From Kibdelosporangium persicum (GTDB lineage: Bacteria; Actinomycetota; Actinomycetes; Mycobacteriales; Pseudonocardiaceae), in contig NZ_JAAATY010000023.1 in assembly GCF_013280595.1 (NCBI RefSeq), forward strand, positions 62,001 to 126,000: 64,000 nt of DNA. Reading direction: 5' to 3'. Position 1 is the first letter of the stretch. Each line of letters opens with the position of its first letter. A model generated the notes under the pieces. It had not been told where the DNA came from, ran no database searches, and saw only the letters and a list, made by a program, of their open reading frames with translations. This document shows positions 26,736-34,065 of this stretch, piece after piece. The position numbers and the translations under genes were made by a program.

Positions 26736-27646
26736 AGAAGGTGTGGGCGTGGGCGCGGCTGCTGGCCGGCGCCGGAATCCTCGTCGCGCTTTTCCTCCAG
26801 CTGGGTACCCAGACCTTCGTGGACGGGCTGCGCGCGATCACCGTGGGTGAGGTCCTCGCGGCGCTCGGGATCGGACTGGCGACCACAGTGCTCAGTGCGT
26901 GGCGCTGGTGCCTGGTCGCTCGCCGGCTCGGGCTGCGGCTCTCGCTTCCCCGTGCGGTGCTGGACTACTACCGCGCGTTGTTCCTCAACGCGGTGCTGCC
27001 CGCGGGCGTTCTCGGTGACGTGCAACGTGCCGTCGAACATGGACAGCAGGAAGGAGACCTCGGCCGAGGCGTCCGAGCGGTTGTCCTGGAACGGATCGCG
27101 GGCCAGGCCGTGATCATCGTCGCCGGGGTCGCCGTGCTGCTCGCGGTTCCGTCCCTCGGTCTTCCCCGTGACATCATCCTGATCGTCCTCGGCGCACTCG
27201 CTGTGATCGCGGCCGCCTTCGTGGCCGGGAAACGCTGGGCGCGCAACAACACCGGGCTGTCAAGGACCATCGCGGACATCCGGGCGGGGCTTCTTGCCCG
27301 TAACGCGTGGCCCGGAATCACGCTACTGTCGGCAGCAGCACTGGCCGGGCACATCTGCCTGTTCGTGGTGGCGGCACAGGCCGCCGGATCGACAGCGCCG
27401 ATCGCCCAGCTGGTTCCGCTGATGGTGCTGTCGTTGCTCGCGATGGGGCTGCCGGTGAACATCGGAGGCTGGGGGCCGAGGGAAGGCGTGGCCGCGGTGG
27501 TGTTCGGTGCCGCCGGTCTGGGCGCCGCCCAGGGACTGACCACAGCGGTGGTGTACGGAGTGCTCGCGCTGGTCGCGAGCCTGCCCGGGGCCGGAGTGCT
27601 GATACTGCGCGCGCCGGTGCTGCGGAGATTGGACAAGGCACTATGA
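26732..27646 (+). CDS. UPF0104/lysylphosphatidylglycerol-synthase-like membrane protein
   Basis: A 304-residue polytopic protein with about eight helices, resembling the flippase-like transmembrane half of MprF (UPF0104). Family traits: ARLLAGAGILVALFLQLG at the start, RALFLNAVLPAGVLGDVQRA (conserved loop), and LPVNIGGWGPREGVAA in the later half. There is no aminoacyl-transferase domain. GTG 26732 overlaps the methyltransferase stop; the cyclohydrolase starts in its own stop (ATGA). It may move a lipid-linked product across the membrane; that is inference. Confidence 0.85.
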   Translation: MKKVWAWARLLAGAGILVALFLQLGTQTFVDGLRAITVGEVLAALGIGLATTVLSAWRWCLVARRLGLRLSLPRAVLDYYRALFLNAVLPAGVLGDVQRAVEHGQQEGDLGRGVRAVVLERIAGQAVIIVAGVAVLLAVPSLGLPRDIILIVLGALAVIAAAFVAGKRWARNNTGLSRTIADIRAGLLARNAWPGITLLSAAALAGHICLFVVAAQAAGSTAPIAQLVPLMVLSLLAMGLPVNIGGWGPREGVAAVVFGAAGLGAAQGLTTAVVYGVLALVASLPGAGVLILRAPVLRRLDKAL

Positions 27647-28263
27647 CGGAACTTGCCGGCTTCACCCGACGAGCGGCCGAGACACGGCTTCCCACCCGGT
27701 ACGGTGACTTCACCGCGATCGGATACCAGGACCCGGCGTGCGCGATCGAACACATGGCGCTGGTGTACGGCGACATCACCGCCCGTGACCCGTTGACGAG
27801 AGTCCATTCCGAATGCCTGACCGGTGACGTGTTCGCGTCGACCAGGTGCGAATGCGGCGACCAGTTGTCCGCGGCGATGAAGGCGATCGTCGCCGATGGC
27901 GCGGGAATCGTGATCTACCTGCAGGGCCACGAAGGCCGGGGGATCGGCCTGCTGGCCAAGCTGAAGGCGATGCGGTTACAGGAGGACGGCCTGGACACGG
28001 TGGACGCCAACGTGGCGTTGGGACTGCCGGTGGACAGCCGTGACTACCAGGCGGCCGCCGACATCCTGCAGGACCTGGGCGTTCCCGCGATCCGATTGCT
28101 GTCCAACAACCCGCACAAGGTGGAGTCGCTTTCGCAGTACGGAATCCGGATCTCCGAGCAGGTTCCGCTGCTGATCGACGTGAACGACGACAACCTGCCG
28201 TACCTGAAGGCCAAGCGGGAGCGGCTGGACCACTACCTCCCCCAACTCGACGACATCCGGTAA
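27643..28263 (+). CDS. GTP cyclohydrolase II homologue, Met-for-Tyr variant
   Basis: A 206-residue GTP cyclohydrolase II. Zinc site Cys58, Cys69, Cys71 (SECLTGDVF...CEC), GHEGRGIGL phosphate loop, the VDANVALGLPVDSRDY block and the RLLSNNPHKVE C-terminal signature. In E. coli RibA the catalytic-site Tyr105 lies in the K-x-R-A-Y segment; the aligned residue here is Met110 (KLKAMRLQEDG). In S. coelicolor SCO6655 a Met at this position was reported to stop the reaction at the formylated pyrimidine (FAPy). I infer the same product. A creatininase-type amidohydrolase lies next door. It is the last gene of the operon; riboflavin is probably not its purpose. Confidence 0.92.
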   Translation: MTELAGFTRRAAETRLPTRYGDFTAIGYQDPACAIEHMALVYGDITARDPLTRVHSECLTGDVFASTRCECGDQLSAAMKAIVADGAGIVIYLQGHEGRGIGLLAKLKAMRLQEDGLDTVDANVALGLPVDSRDYQAAADILQDLGVPAIRLLSNNPHKVESLSQYGIRISEQVPLLIDVNDDNLPYLKAKRERLDHYLPQLDDIR

Positions 28264-28320
28264 ACCCCCTCGTGAGTGTTTATCCGGGTTCTAACCCTGA
28301 TAAACACTCACGAGGGGGTT
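28263..28320. repeat. 46-bp palindrome, copy 4 (core 28269-28314)
   Basis: Fourth copy, centre GTTCTAAC (opposite orientation to copies 1-3), with arms extended by AACCCC/GGGGTT to 58 bp. It fills the whole interval between the stop of the cyclohydrolase (28261-28263) and the stop of the convergent creatininase (28321), so it could serve as a two-way terminator. Confidence 0.92.
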
Positions 28321-29016
28321 TCAGGCGAGGGCGGTCAGGACGGCCGCGAAGGAGGTCACCAGGCTTGCCAGGACGTCGCGGCCTTTCTCGGCCGTGGCAC
28401 GCGACGGCAGGCCGATGACGCCGGACCGCGTGTAGGCCTGAAGCCCCAGTGTCAGCATGTGGTCACGGTTGTCCGCGAGGTGGTCGTGCTGGGCGTAGTC
28501 GGCCTTCACGACCTCCGGGTGAGCGTGCAGCAGAATGGACACCTCGAGCTCGCCCGCGTGCATGTCGCTGGCCATCGGCGTCTCGATGCCACCGGCCGTC
28601 CTGGCGTTGTTCCAGTCCACTTCGGTCGGGAACAACGCCATCCCGGTCGATTCCTGGACCACGTTGCCCAGCACGTAGTTCCCGCCGTGCCCGTTGACCA
28701 GGACGAGCTTGTGCACGCCCGACTGCCGCAGCGACGCGGCGATGTCCCGTACCACGGCGTACAACGTCGGCGCCGAGATGCTGACGGTGCCGGGCCAGGC
28801 CGCGTGTTCATGGGAGCACGAGATGGTGATCGGCGGCAGTTCGAGGAGCGGGTAGGCGGTGCTCAACGCGCGGGCGACGGTGGAGGCGATGATGGTGTCG
28901 GTCGCCAACGGCAGGATAGGACCGTGCTGCTCATGGCTGCCGACGGGCAGGATCGCGACCTGCGGTCGCTGGTTGCGCACGTCGACTGTCGTGGTCAGTG
29001 GCAGGAACTGCGTCAT
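28321..29016 (-). CDS. creatininase-family amidohydrolase
   Basis: A 231-residue metal-dependent amidohydrolase. The predicted metal ligands are all present: Glu29 and His31 in GSHEQHG, Asp40, His110 in VNGHGGN, and a Glu in DMHAGELE (151-158). Relatives include creatininase, mycofactocin MftE and archaeal ArfB, which removes the formyl group of FAPy after a GTP cyclohydrolase. Beside a FAPy-type cyclohydrolase, a deformylase role is the simplest hypothesis. It is second in a minus-strand pair after the transglutaminase-like gene (8-bp gap) and faces the cyclohydrolase across palindrome copy 4. Confidence 0.88.
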   Translation of the reverse strand: MTQFLPLTTTVDVRNQRPQVAILPVGSHEQHGPILPLATDTIIASTVARALSTAYPLLELPPITISCSHEHAAWPGTVSISAPTLYAVVRDIAASLRQSGVHKLVLVNGHGGNYVLGNVVQESTGMALFPTEVDWNNARTAGGIETPMASDMHAGELEVSILLHAHPEVVKADYAQHDHLADNRDHMLTLGLQAYTRSGVIGLPSRATAEKGRDVLASLVTSFAAVLTALA

Positions 29017-29024
29017 GTCACCCT

Positions 29025-29855
29025 TCAGGCGATCGCTTCCTCGCGGTGCCGCGCCGTGTTCAGCACTTTAGCCGGGACACGGATCCGCTCGTCGTGTGCC
29101 AGCAGGCGTTTCAGCTCGTCGGTGGGTGCGCCGGGGTGCTCGGTCAGGGTGGCCAGGTGGTCGAAGAACGCCATGTCGACGGGATCTGCCGGCTCGGGCA
29201 TGATGCCCCACGCGTCCCACGGCAGCAGCGGGGTGCCCAGCAGCGCCGCGGCGTCGCGCATCATGTTGCCCGCGATCCACCAGTAGCCGGTCTCGTTGAG
29301 GAAACTGAGCCCGAACGTGTCCGGGTCCTTCTCGCCCGCGCGGCACAACTGCCACGCCGTGCCGGCCGTCAGGAACTTGTCCCGCGGCACGTCCGTGACG
29401 TCGAAGTCGATCGGGAACTTCTCCTTCTGCACGTCGTCGATCTGGCTGTCGACCAGGACCCAGCGGGACCCGTTCCAGTACTCGCAGACCCAGTGGTCCT
29501 CGTGCGACCCCTCAGTGAAGTACGAGCCGAACCCGCAACGCGCCCGGGCCGAGATCCCGCGCGACTGCAGGATCGAGACGAGCAGCACGGTGAAGTGGCG
29601 GCAGTTGGCGGCAGTTCGCTCGCCGGGCGAGCGGGCCACGCCGAGCGGCCGGTCGTCCTCGCCGACAATGGCCGACAGCAGCTCCTCCACCGGCCTGATG
29701 TGCACCGTCTCGCGGTCCTGTTCGGACAGTTCGACGTCGTAGAAGTGGGCCAGGTGCTCGTGGATCAGCAGACCGTGACCGACCGCGGTGAGTCCTTCGA
29801 TGTCCTGGGGCAGCGCGTCGAACAGGCCGGCGTTGCGGCCGGGAGACGTCAACAT
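29025..29855 (-). CDS. transglutaminase-like domain protein
   Basis: A 276-residue protein with a papain-like transglutaminase core. Triad: Cys85 in AANCRHFTVLLVSILQSRGI, His121 in SHEDHWVCEYW, Asp136 in WVLVDSQID. The C-terminal half (FGLSFLNETGYWWIAGNMM) is family specific. ATG 29855 is selected; ATG 29909 in frame would overlap the divergent nucleoside hydrolase start. It is co-transcribed with the creatininase. The enzyme could form or cleave an amide bond in the pathway product; no direct evidence. Confidence 0.83.
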   Translation of the reverse strand: MLTSPGRNAGLFDALPQDIEGLTAVGHGLLIHEHLAHFYDVELSEQDRETVHIRPVEELLSAIVGEDDRPLGVARSPGERTAANCRHFTVLLVSILQSRGISARARCGFGSYFTEGSHEDHWVCEYWNGSRWVLVDSQIDDVQKEKFPIDFDVTDVPRDKFLTAGTAWQLCRAGEKDPDTFGLSFLNETGYWWIAGNMMRDAAALLGTPLLPWDAWGIMPEPADPVDMAFFDHLATLTEHPGAPTDELKRLLAHDERIRVPAKVLNTARHREEAIA

Positions 29856-29867
29856 GCCGTCGATAGT

Positions 29868-29882
29868 GGCGGAATTTCCGCC
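29868..29882. promoter_or_regulatory. 15-bp palindrome in a divergent promoter
   Basis: GGCGGAATTTCCGCC is a perfect palindrome about a central T. It lies in the 52-bp gap between the divergent starts of the transglutaminase-like gene and the nucleoside hydrolase, and could coordinate both. Confidence 0.45.
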
Positions 29883-29907
29883 GGATTCGCAACTATTGTG
29901 GCGAAGC

Positions 29908-30813
29908 ATGACCGATGTGGTGCTCGACTGCGATCCCGGCCACGACGACGTGTTCGCCATGCTCCTGGCGGCCGCGCATCCCGCCGTCCGCCTGCGCGCG
30001 ATCACGACTGTCGCCGGAAACGGCCCACTGGGCCAGGTCACCCGAAACGCGCTCAGGATCTGCGCGCTGGCGGGTATCGACGTCCCCGTCGCGGCCGGGC
30101 TTTCCCAGCGGGGAACCGGGAACGCGCCGTCGATTCACGGCGAAAGCGCGCTGGACGGCGCGGATCTGCCGGAACCCGCGGACGTGCCGGCCGACGAGGA
30201 CGCGGTGTCGTTGACCGAACGACTGCTTGACGAAGGACCGTTGACGATCATCGCGACCGGCCCGCTCACGAACGTGGCGGCGCTGCTGCGCAGACGGCCG
30301 GATCTGCGGCCGTCGATCGTGTTCATGGGCGGCAGTTGCGGCCGCGGGAACTGGCGGCCTTTGGCGGAGTTCAACGTCTGGGCCGATCCCGAGGCCGCGG
30401 ACGTCGTGCTGACCAGCGGCCTGCCGGTCACGATGTGCGGGCTGGACGTCACCCACCAGGCCACCGCGACGCCGGACGTGTTCGACAGGCTGCGGGAAAT
30501 GGCGACGCCGTTGGCCGGCACGCTGGCGGATTTGCTGCGGTTCTTCGCATCCACGTACGACGAGGTGTTCGGGATGCCGGATCCGCCCGTGCACGACCCG
30601 GTCGCGGTCGCCGCCGTCGCCGAACCCGGCCTGCTGACGATGGTCGACGCGCCGGTGGCCGTGGAGCTGACCGGGACGCATACCCGTGGCGCCACCGTGG
30701 TGGATTTGCATGGCGTGACAGGAAAACCGGCCAACGCGCGGATCGCGGTGGGACTTGATCGCGTGAGGTTCTGGGACGTGCTGCTCAGTGCTGTCGAACG
30801 ACTTGGCCGATAG
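29908..30813 (+). CDS. inosine/uridine-preferring nucleoside hydrolase
   Basis: A 301-residue nucleoside N-ribohydrolase. The calcium/ribose motif is LDCDPGHDDVFAMLLAAAHP at the N-terminus, with TTVAGN, IATGPLTNVAALLRR and FMGGSCGRGNW, NVWADPEAA, and a late HDPVAVAAV segment carrying the metal Asp. It cleaves ribose from nucleosides. Beside a GTP-derived pathway it may remove ribose from a pyrimidine or pterin riboside, or simply salvage. ATG 29908 is chosen. Its 3' end overlaps the convergent MocR gene by 29 bp. Confidence 0.92.
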   Translation: MTDVVLDCDPGHDDVFAMLLAAAHPAVRLRAITTVAGNGPLGQVTRNALRICALAGIDVPVAAGLSQRGTGNAPSIHGESALDGADLPEPADVPADEDAVSLTERLLDEGPLTIIATGPLTNVAALLRRRPDLRPSIVFMGGSCGRGNWRPLAEFNVWADPEAADVVLTSGLPVTMCGLDVTHQATATPDVFDRLREMATPLAGTLADLLRFFASTYDEVFGMPDPPVHDPVAVAAVAEPGLLTMVDAPVAVELTGTHTRGATVVDLHGVTGKPANARIAVGLDRVRFWDVLLSAVERLGR

Positions 30814-32251
30814 TCGCGATGCCCGCGTGGATGTCGCTCGGGTTGTTCGCGGCGTACCCCAGAATCAGGCCGGGCCGATACGGGCGCTGACAATGCCACG
30901 ACAGGGGCTGGACCTTCACGCCTTGCCGCAGGGCCGCCGCGGCGAGGTCCACATCGGAGAACCCGGCGTCGAACGTGATCATGATGTGCAACCCCGCCGC
31001 GGCACCGTGCACGACCGCGCCGGGCAGGTGTTCCCGGACGGCTTCGACCATCGCGTCGCGCCGCCGGACATGGCGCCTGCGCAGGAACCTCAGCTGCCGC
31101 TCCAGCTCCCCGCTGGACATCAGCTCGGCGAGCACCAGTTGGGGCAGCGCGGCGTTGCCGAGATCGGCCAGGCGCTTCGCGGCGATGATGGCGTCCCGGT
31201 ATCTCGCCGGTACGAGCAACCAGCCGACACGCAGCGCCGGAGCGAGCAATTTGGACACACTGCCCGCGTAACACACGCGTTCGGCCAGCATCGAGCGCAG
31301 CGCGGGGACGGGCGGCCGGTCGTAACGGTGTTCGGCGTCGTAGTCGTCCTCGATGATCAGCCCATCCCAGCTCATCACCTGACGGCGTCGATCACCGTCC
31401 AGGATGACACCGGTCGGGAACTGGTGCGCGGGCGTCATCATGACCGCACCGACTCCGCTGTCGCGCAACACATCGACGCGCAGTCCAGCGTCATCCACCG
31501 GTATGGGCGGCGTTCTGAGTCCTGCGTTACGCATGTGCTGTTGAACGCCCAGTGATCCGGGATCTTCCACCGCGACTTCGGTGATCCCGTCGGCTTGCAG
31601 CACCTTGGCCAGGAGACCAAGCGCTTGCGCGACTCCGGCGACGATGACGACCTCGCTCGGGTCCACGCGGATGCCACGGGTCCGTGCCAGCCATGTCGCC
31701 ACGGCCAGCCGTAGGGCTGGTGTGCCGCGCGGGTCGCCGTAACCGAACGCCGCCGGTTCCAGTCTCGCGAAGACGGTCCGTTCCGCCCGCAACCAGGCCG
31801 AGCGGGGGAACGCGGCGAGATCCGGCACGCCAGGGGAGAGGTCGATCCGTGCCGTGGCGGCGCGAAGCGAGTCGAACACGTCGTCCGCCGGATCTGTGGC
31901 GAACACGTCCGCGGTCGACGGCGGCCGGTACGGTTTGGCCGTCGGTGCTGCTTTCGGCACGGCGACGACCACCGTCCCGCCGCGGCCACGGCCAGCGACG
32001 TGACCGTCCTCGATCAGCCGCTGGTAGGCCTCGGTGACCACGCCCCGGGAGACGCTGAGGTCGGCGGCGAGCACCCGGGTCGCCGGCAGCCTGCTGCCCA
32101 CCGGCAGCCGGCCGTCGGACATCGCCAGCCTGAGCCGCTCGGCCAGCCAGTCGGCCCGGCCGCCCGCGGGCGCGTCCTCGATCCGGAGCTGGAGGAAGTC
32201 GGACCCGGAAGTTATGGACCTCTCGACCGGGCCTGGTTTGGCCCTACTCAT
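30785..32251 (-). CDS. MocR-type GntR/aminotransferase regulator
   Basis: A 488-residue fusion: GntR winged helix at about 24-90 (LRLAMSDGRLPVGSRLPATR, VSRGVVTEAYQRLIEDGHV) and a fold-type I aminotransferase domain with PLP lysine in YAGSVSKLLAPALRVGW. Such proteins sense PLP or amino compounds. ATG 32251 gives a compact start; the frame is open further upstream into the lysE region. Divergent from lysE with a 28-bp gap, so it most likely controls that exporter. Confidence 0.92.
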   Translation of the reverse strand: MSRAKPGPVERSITSGSDFLQLRIEDAPAGGRADWLAERLRLAMSDGRLPVGSRLPATRVLAADLSVSRGVVTEAYQRLIEDGHVAGRGRGGTVVVAVPKAAPTAKPYRPPSTADVFATDPADDVFDSLRAATARIDLSPGVPDLAAFPRSAWLRAERTVFARLEPAAFGYGDPRGTPALRLAVATWLARTRGIRVDPSEVVIVAGVAQALGLLAKVLQADGITEVAVEDPGSLGVQQHMRNAGLRTPPIPVDDAGLRVDVLRDSGVGAVMMTPAHQFPTGVILDGDRRRQVMSWDGLIIEDDYDAEHRYDRPPVPALRSMLAERVCYAGSVSKLLAPALRVGWLLVPARYRDAIIAAKRLADLGNAALPQLVLAELMSSGELERQLRFLRRRHVRRRDAMVEAVREHLPGAVVHGAAAGLHIMITFDAGFSDVDLAAAALRQGVKVQPLSWHCQRPYRPGLILGYAANNPSDIHAGIATIGQVVRQH

Positions 32252-32279
32252 GGGACCATTATGGCAGCAGAGTACCGGC

Positions 32280-32888
32280 ATGAGCATCGCATTCCTGGTC
32301 ACGACCCTGATCGCGGTCGCGACGCCCGGCACCGGTGTGCTCTACACGCTGGCCGCGGGCCTGACCCACGGCCGCCGTGCGAGCGTCATCGCCGCCTTCG
32401 GCTGCACGCTGGGCATCATCCCGCATATGGTCGCCACCATCACCGGTCTGGCGGTACTGCTGCACGCCAGCGCGCTGGCGTTCGAGATCGTCAAGTACCT
32501 CGGCGTGGCGTACCTGATCTACATGGCCTGGAGCACCCTGCGCGACCGGACCGCGCTGACGGTGGAGCAAGCACCCGCTCGGTCGTCGACGAAGATCGTC
32601 GTCTCGGCGGTCCTGATCAACATCCTGAACCCGAAGCTGACGATCTTCTTCGTGGCCTTCCTGCCGCAGTTCGTCAGCGCGGACGATCCGGCCCGGCTGT
32701 GGCGAATGGTCGAGCTGAGCTCGGTCTTCATGCTGCTGACGTTCGTGGTCTTCGCGCTGTACGGGATTTTCGCCGCGGCCATGCGCGACCGCGTGATCTC
32801 CCGGCCCACGGTGACGGCCTGGCTGCGCCGTTTCTTCGCCGGCTCCTTCGTGGCCCTGGGCGCGAAACTGGCCTTCACCCAGGTGTAG
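32280..32888 (+). CDS. LysE-family amino-acid exporter
   Basis: A 202-residue membrane protein with six predicted helices. Family blocks: FLVTTLIAVATPGTGVLYTL, GLTHGRRASVIAAFGCTLG, KYLGVAYLIYMAWSTLRD and LINILNPKLTIFFVAFLPQF. These export lysine, threonine or homoserine derivatives. ATG 32280 sits 28 bp from the divergent MocR start. A GTGTAG/CTACAC hairpin overlaps the stop codon (32883-32898). Confidence 0.92.
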   Translation: MSIAFLVTTLIAVATPGTGVLYTLAAGLTHGRRASVIAAFGCTLGIIPHMVATITGLAVLLHASALAFEIVKYLGVAYLIYMAWSTLRDRTALTVEQAPARSSTKIVVSAVLINILNPKLTIFFVAFLPQFVSADDPARLWRMVELSSVFMLLTFVVFALYGIFAAAMRDRVISRPTVTAWLRRFFAGSFVALGAKLAFTQV

Positions 32889-32922
32889 CCCGCTACACCA
32901 CACAGGCAGGGAGTTCGCGCGA

Positions 32923-32951
32923 TCGACGGCAGAACGTGTTCTCCCTAGGTT
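32923..32951 (+). promoter_or_regulatory. promoter with AGAAC-GT-GTTCT dyad
   Basis: TCGACG (32923-32928), 17-bp spacer, TAGGTT (32946-32951). The ATG at 32959 is 7 bp after the -10, implying a leaderless mRNA. Inside the spacer AGAACGTGTTCT (32931-32942) is a perfect inverted repeat about GT and may be an operator. Confidence 0.45.
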
Positions 32952-32958
32952 GAACCGC

Positions 32959-34065
32959 ATGACAGGAGCAACGGTCGCTGCCGCGATGGTCGCAGCCCTG
33001 GTGTCCGCACCAACCGGGTACGACCACGCGGCCTTGCAAAGGGATCTCGACGGTCTGCGGGACGCGGGCGTGGTCGGTGTCCAGTCCGAAGTGGACACCG
33101 GGCCACGCCGGTTCACCGCCCGTTCCGGCGTCGCCGGCCTGACCACGGGACGGCCGGTGCCGGAGCGGGGGTACTTCCGGATGGGCAGCAACGGCAAGAC
33201 GTTCGTCGCGGTTGTCGTTCTGCAGTTGGTGGCCGAGCGGAAGATGTCGTTGGACGACACGGTCGAGCGTTGGCTTCCTGGTGTCGTCCAGGGGAACGGC
33301 AACGACGGAACCAAGGTCTCCGTGCGGCATTTGTTGCAGCACACGAGTGGACTGCACAACTACACGAACGAACTGCCGCTCTTCGCCTACGACGACTACC
33401 TGGCGCACCGGTTCGACCAGTACCGGCCGGAGGAACTCGTCAAGGGCGCGATGGCGTTCCCGCCCGACTTCGCCCCTGGCACGGGCTGGAGCTACTCCAA
33501 CACCGGCTACCTGCTCGCCGGAATGATCATTCACAAGGTCACCGGCCGCGACTGGTACGACGAGGTCTCCCGCCGGATCATCGGGCCGCTCGGCCTGCGG
33601 GACACGTTTTCTCCCGGCAGCCGGCCCGGTCTGCCGCGCCCGCACAGCAAGGGGTACATGAAGTTCCCGGGTACCAACGACTACGCCGACACCACGCTGC
33701 ACAACATGTCGTGGGCGGGTGCCGCGGGCGACATGATCTCGACCACCGCCGACCTCACCCGTTTCTGGCAGGCGCTGCTCGGCGGCAAGCTGATTCCCGC
33801 CGAGCAGATGGCGCGGATGCGGACCACCGTGCCGGAAGACCGGCCGGGTCGCGAATACGGCCTGGGCATCGGGCGGATCAAGCTGACCTGCGGCGGTCAC
33901 GCCTGGGGACACGGGGGCAACACGGCCGGATACGCCAACCGCAACGGGTTCAGCGAGGACGGCGCGCGAGGCCTGGTGATGATCCAGTCCAGCAGGCAGA
34001 TCGAAGGCCCGACCGAGCAGCTGACCGATCGGGCCATCGACCGGATGTTGTGCTCTACCAGGTGA
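32959..34065 (+). CDS. secreted serine hydrolase, class C beta-lactamase/DD-peptidase fold
   Basis: A 368-residue exported protein: signal peptide (MTGATVAAAMVAALVSAPTG), then a beta-lactamase/transpeptidase-like domain. Motifs: S-x-x-K in MGSNGKTFVAV, Y-x-N in WSYSNTGYLLAG, and HGG in HAWGHGGNTAGY. Similar to D-Ala-D-Ala carboxypeptidases and esterases of class C type; which activity cannot be told. Likely leaderless from the promoter just upstream. Its 3' end overlaps the convergent P450 gene by 11 bp. Confidence 0.9.
   Translation: MTGATVAAAMVAALVSAPTGYDHAALQRDLDGLRDAGVVGVQSEVDTGPRRFTARSGVAGLTTGRPVPERGYFRMGSNGKTFVAVVVLQLVAERKMSLDDTVERWLPGVVQGNGNDGTKVSVRHLLQHTSGLHNYTNELPLFAYDDYLAHRFDQYRPEELVKGAMAFPPDFAPGTGWSYSNTGYLLAGMIIHKVTGRDWYDEVSRRIIGPLGLRDTFSPGSRPGLPRPHSKGYMKFPGTNDYADTTLHNMSWAGAAGDMISTTADLTRFWQALLGGKLIPAEQMARMRTTVPEDRPGREYGLGIGRIKLTCGGHAWGHGGNTAGYANRNGFSEDGARGLVMIQSSRQIEGPTEQLTDRAIDRMLCSTR

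Noticed and set aside
28276-28320. Open frames starting with VLTLINTHEG at several places (for example 10709-, 16872-, 28276+, 48178+)
   Set aside because: This peptide is the translation of the palindrome's arm, not a conserved protein start.
28263-28320. Palindrome as ordinary rho-independent terminator
   Set aside because: No T-tract follows either arm and two of seven copies lie between divergent promoters; terminator function may exist at some copies but is not sufficient.
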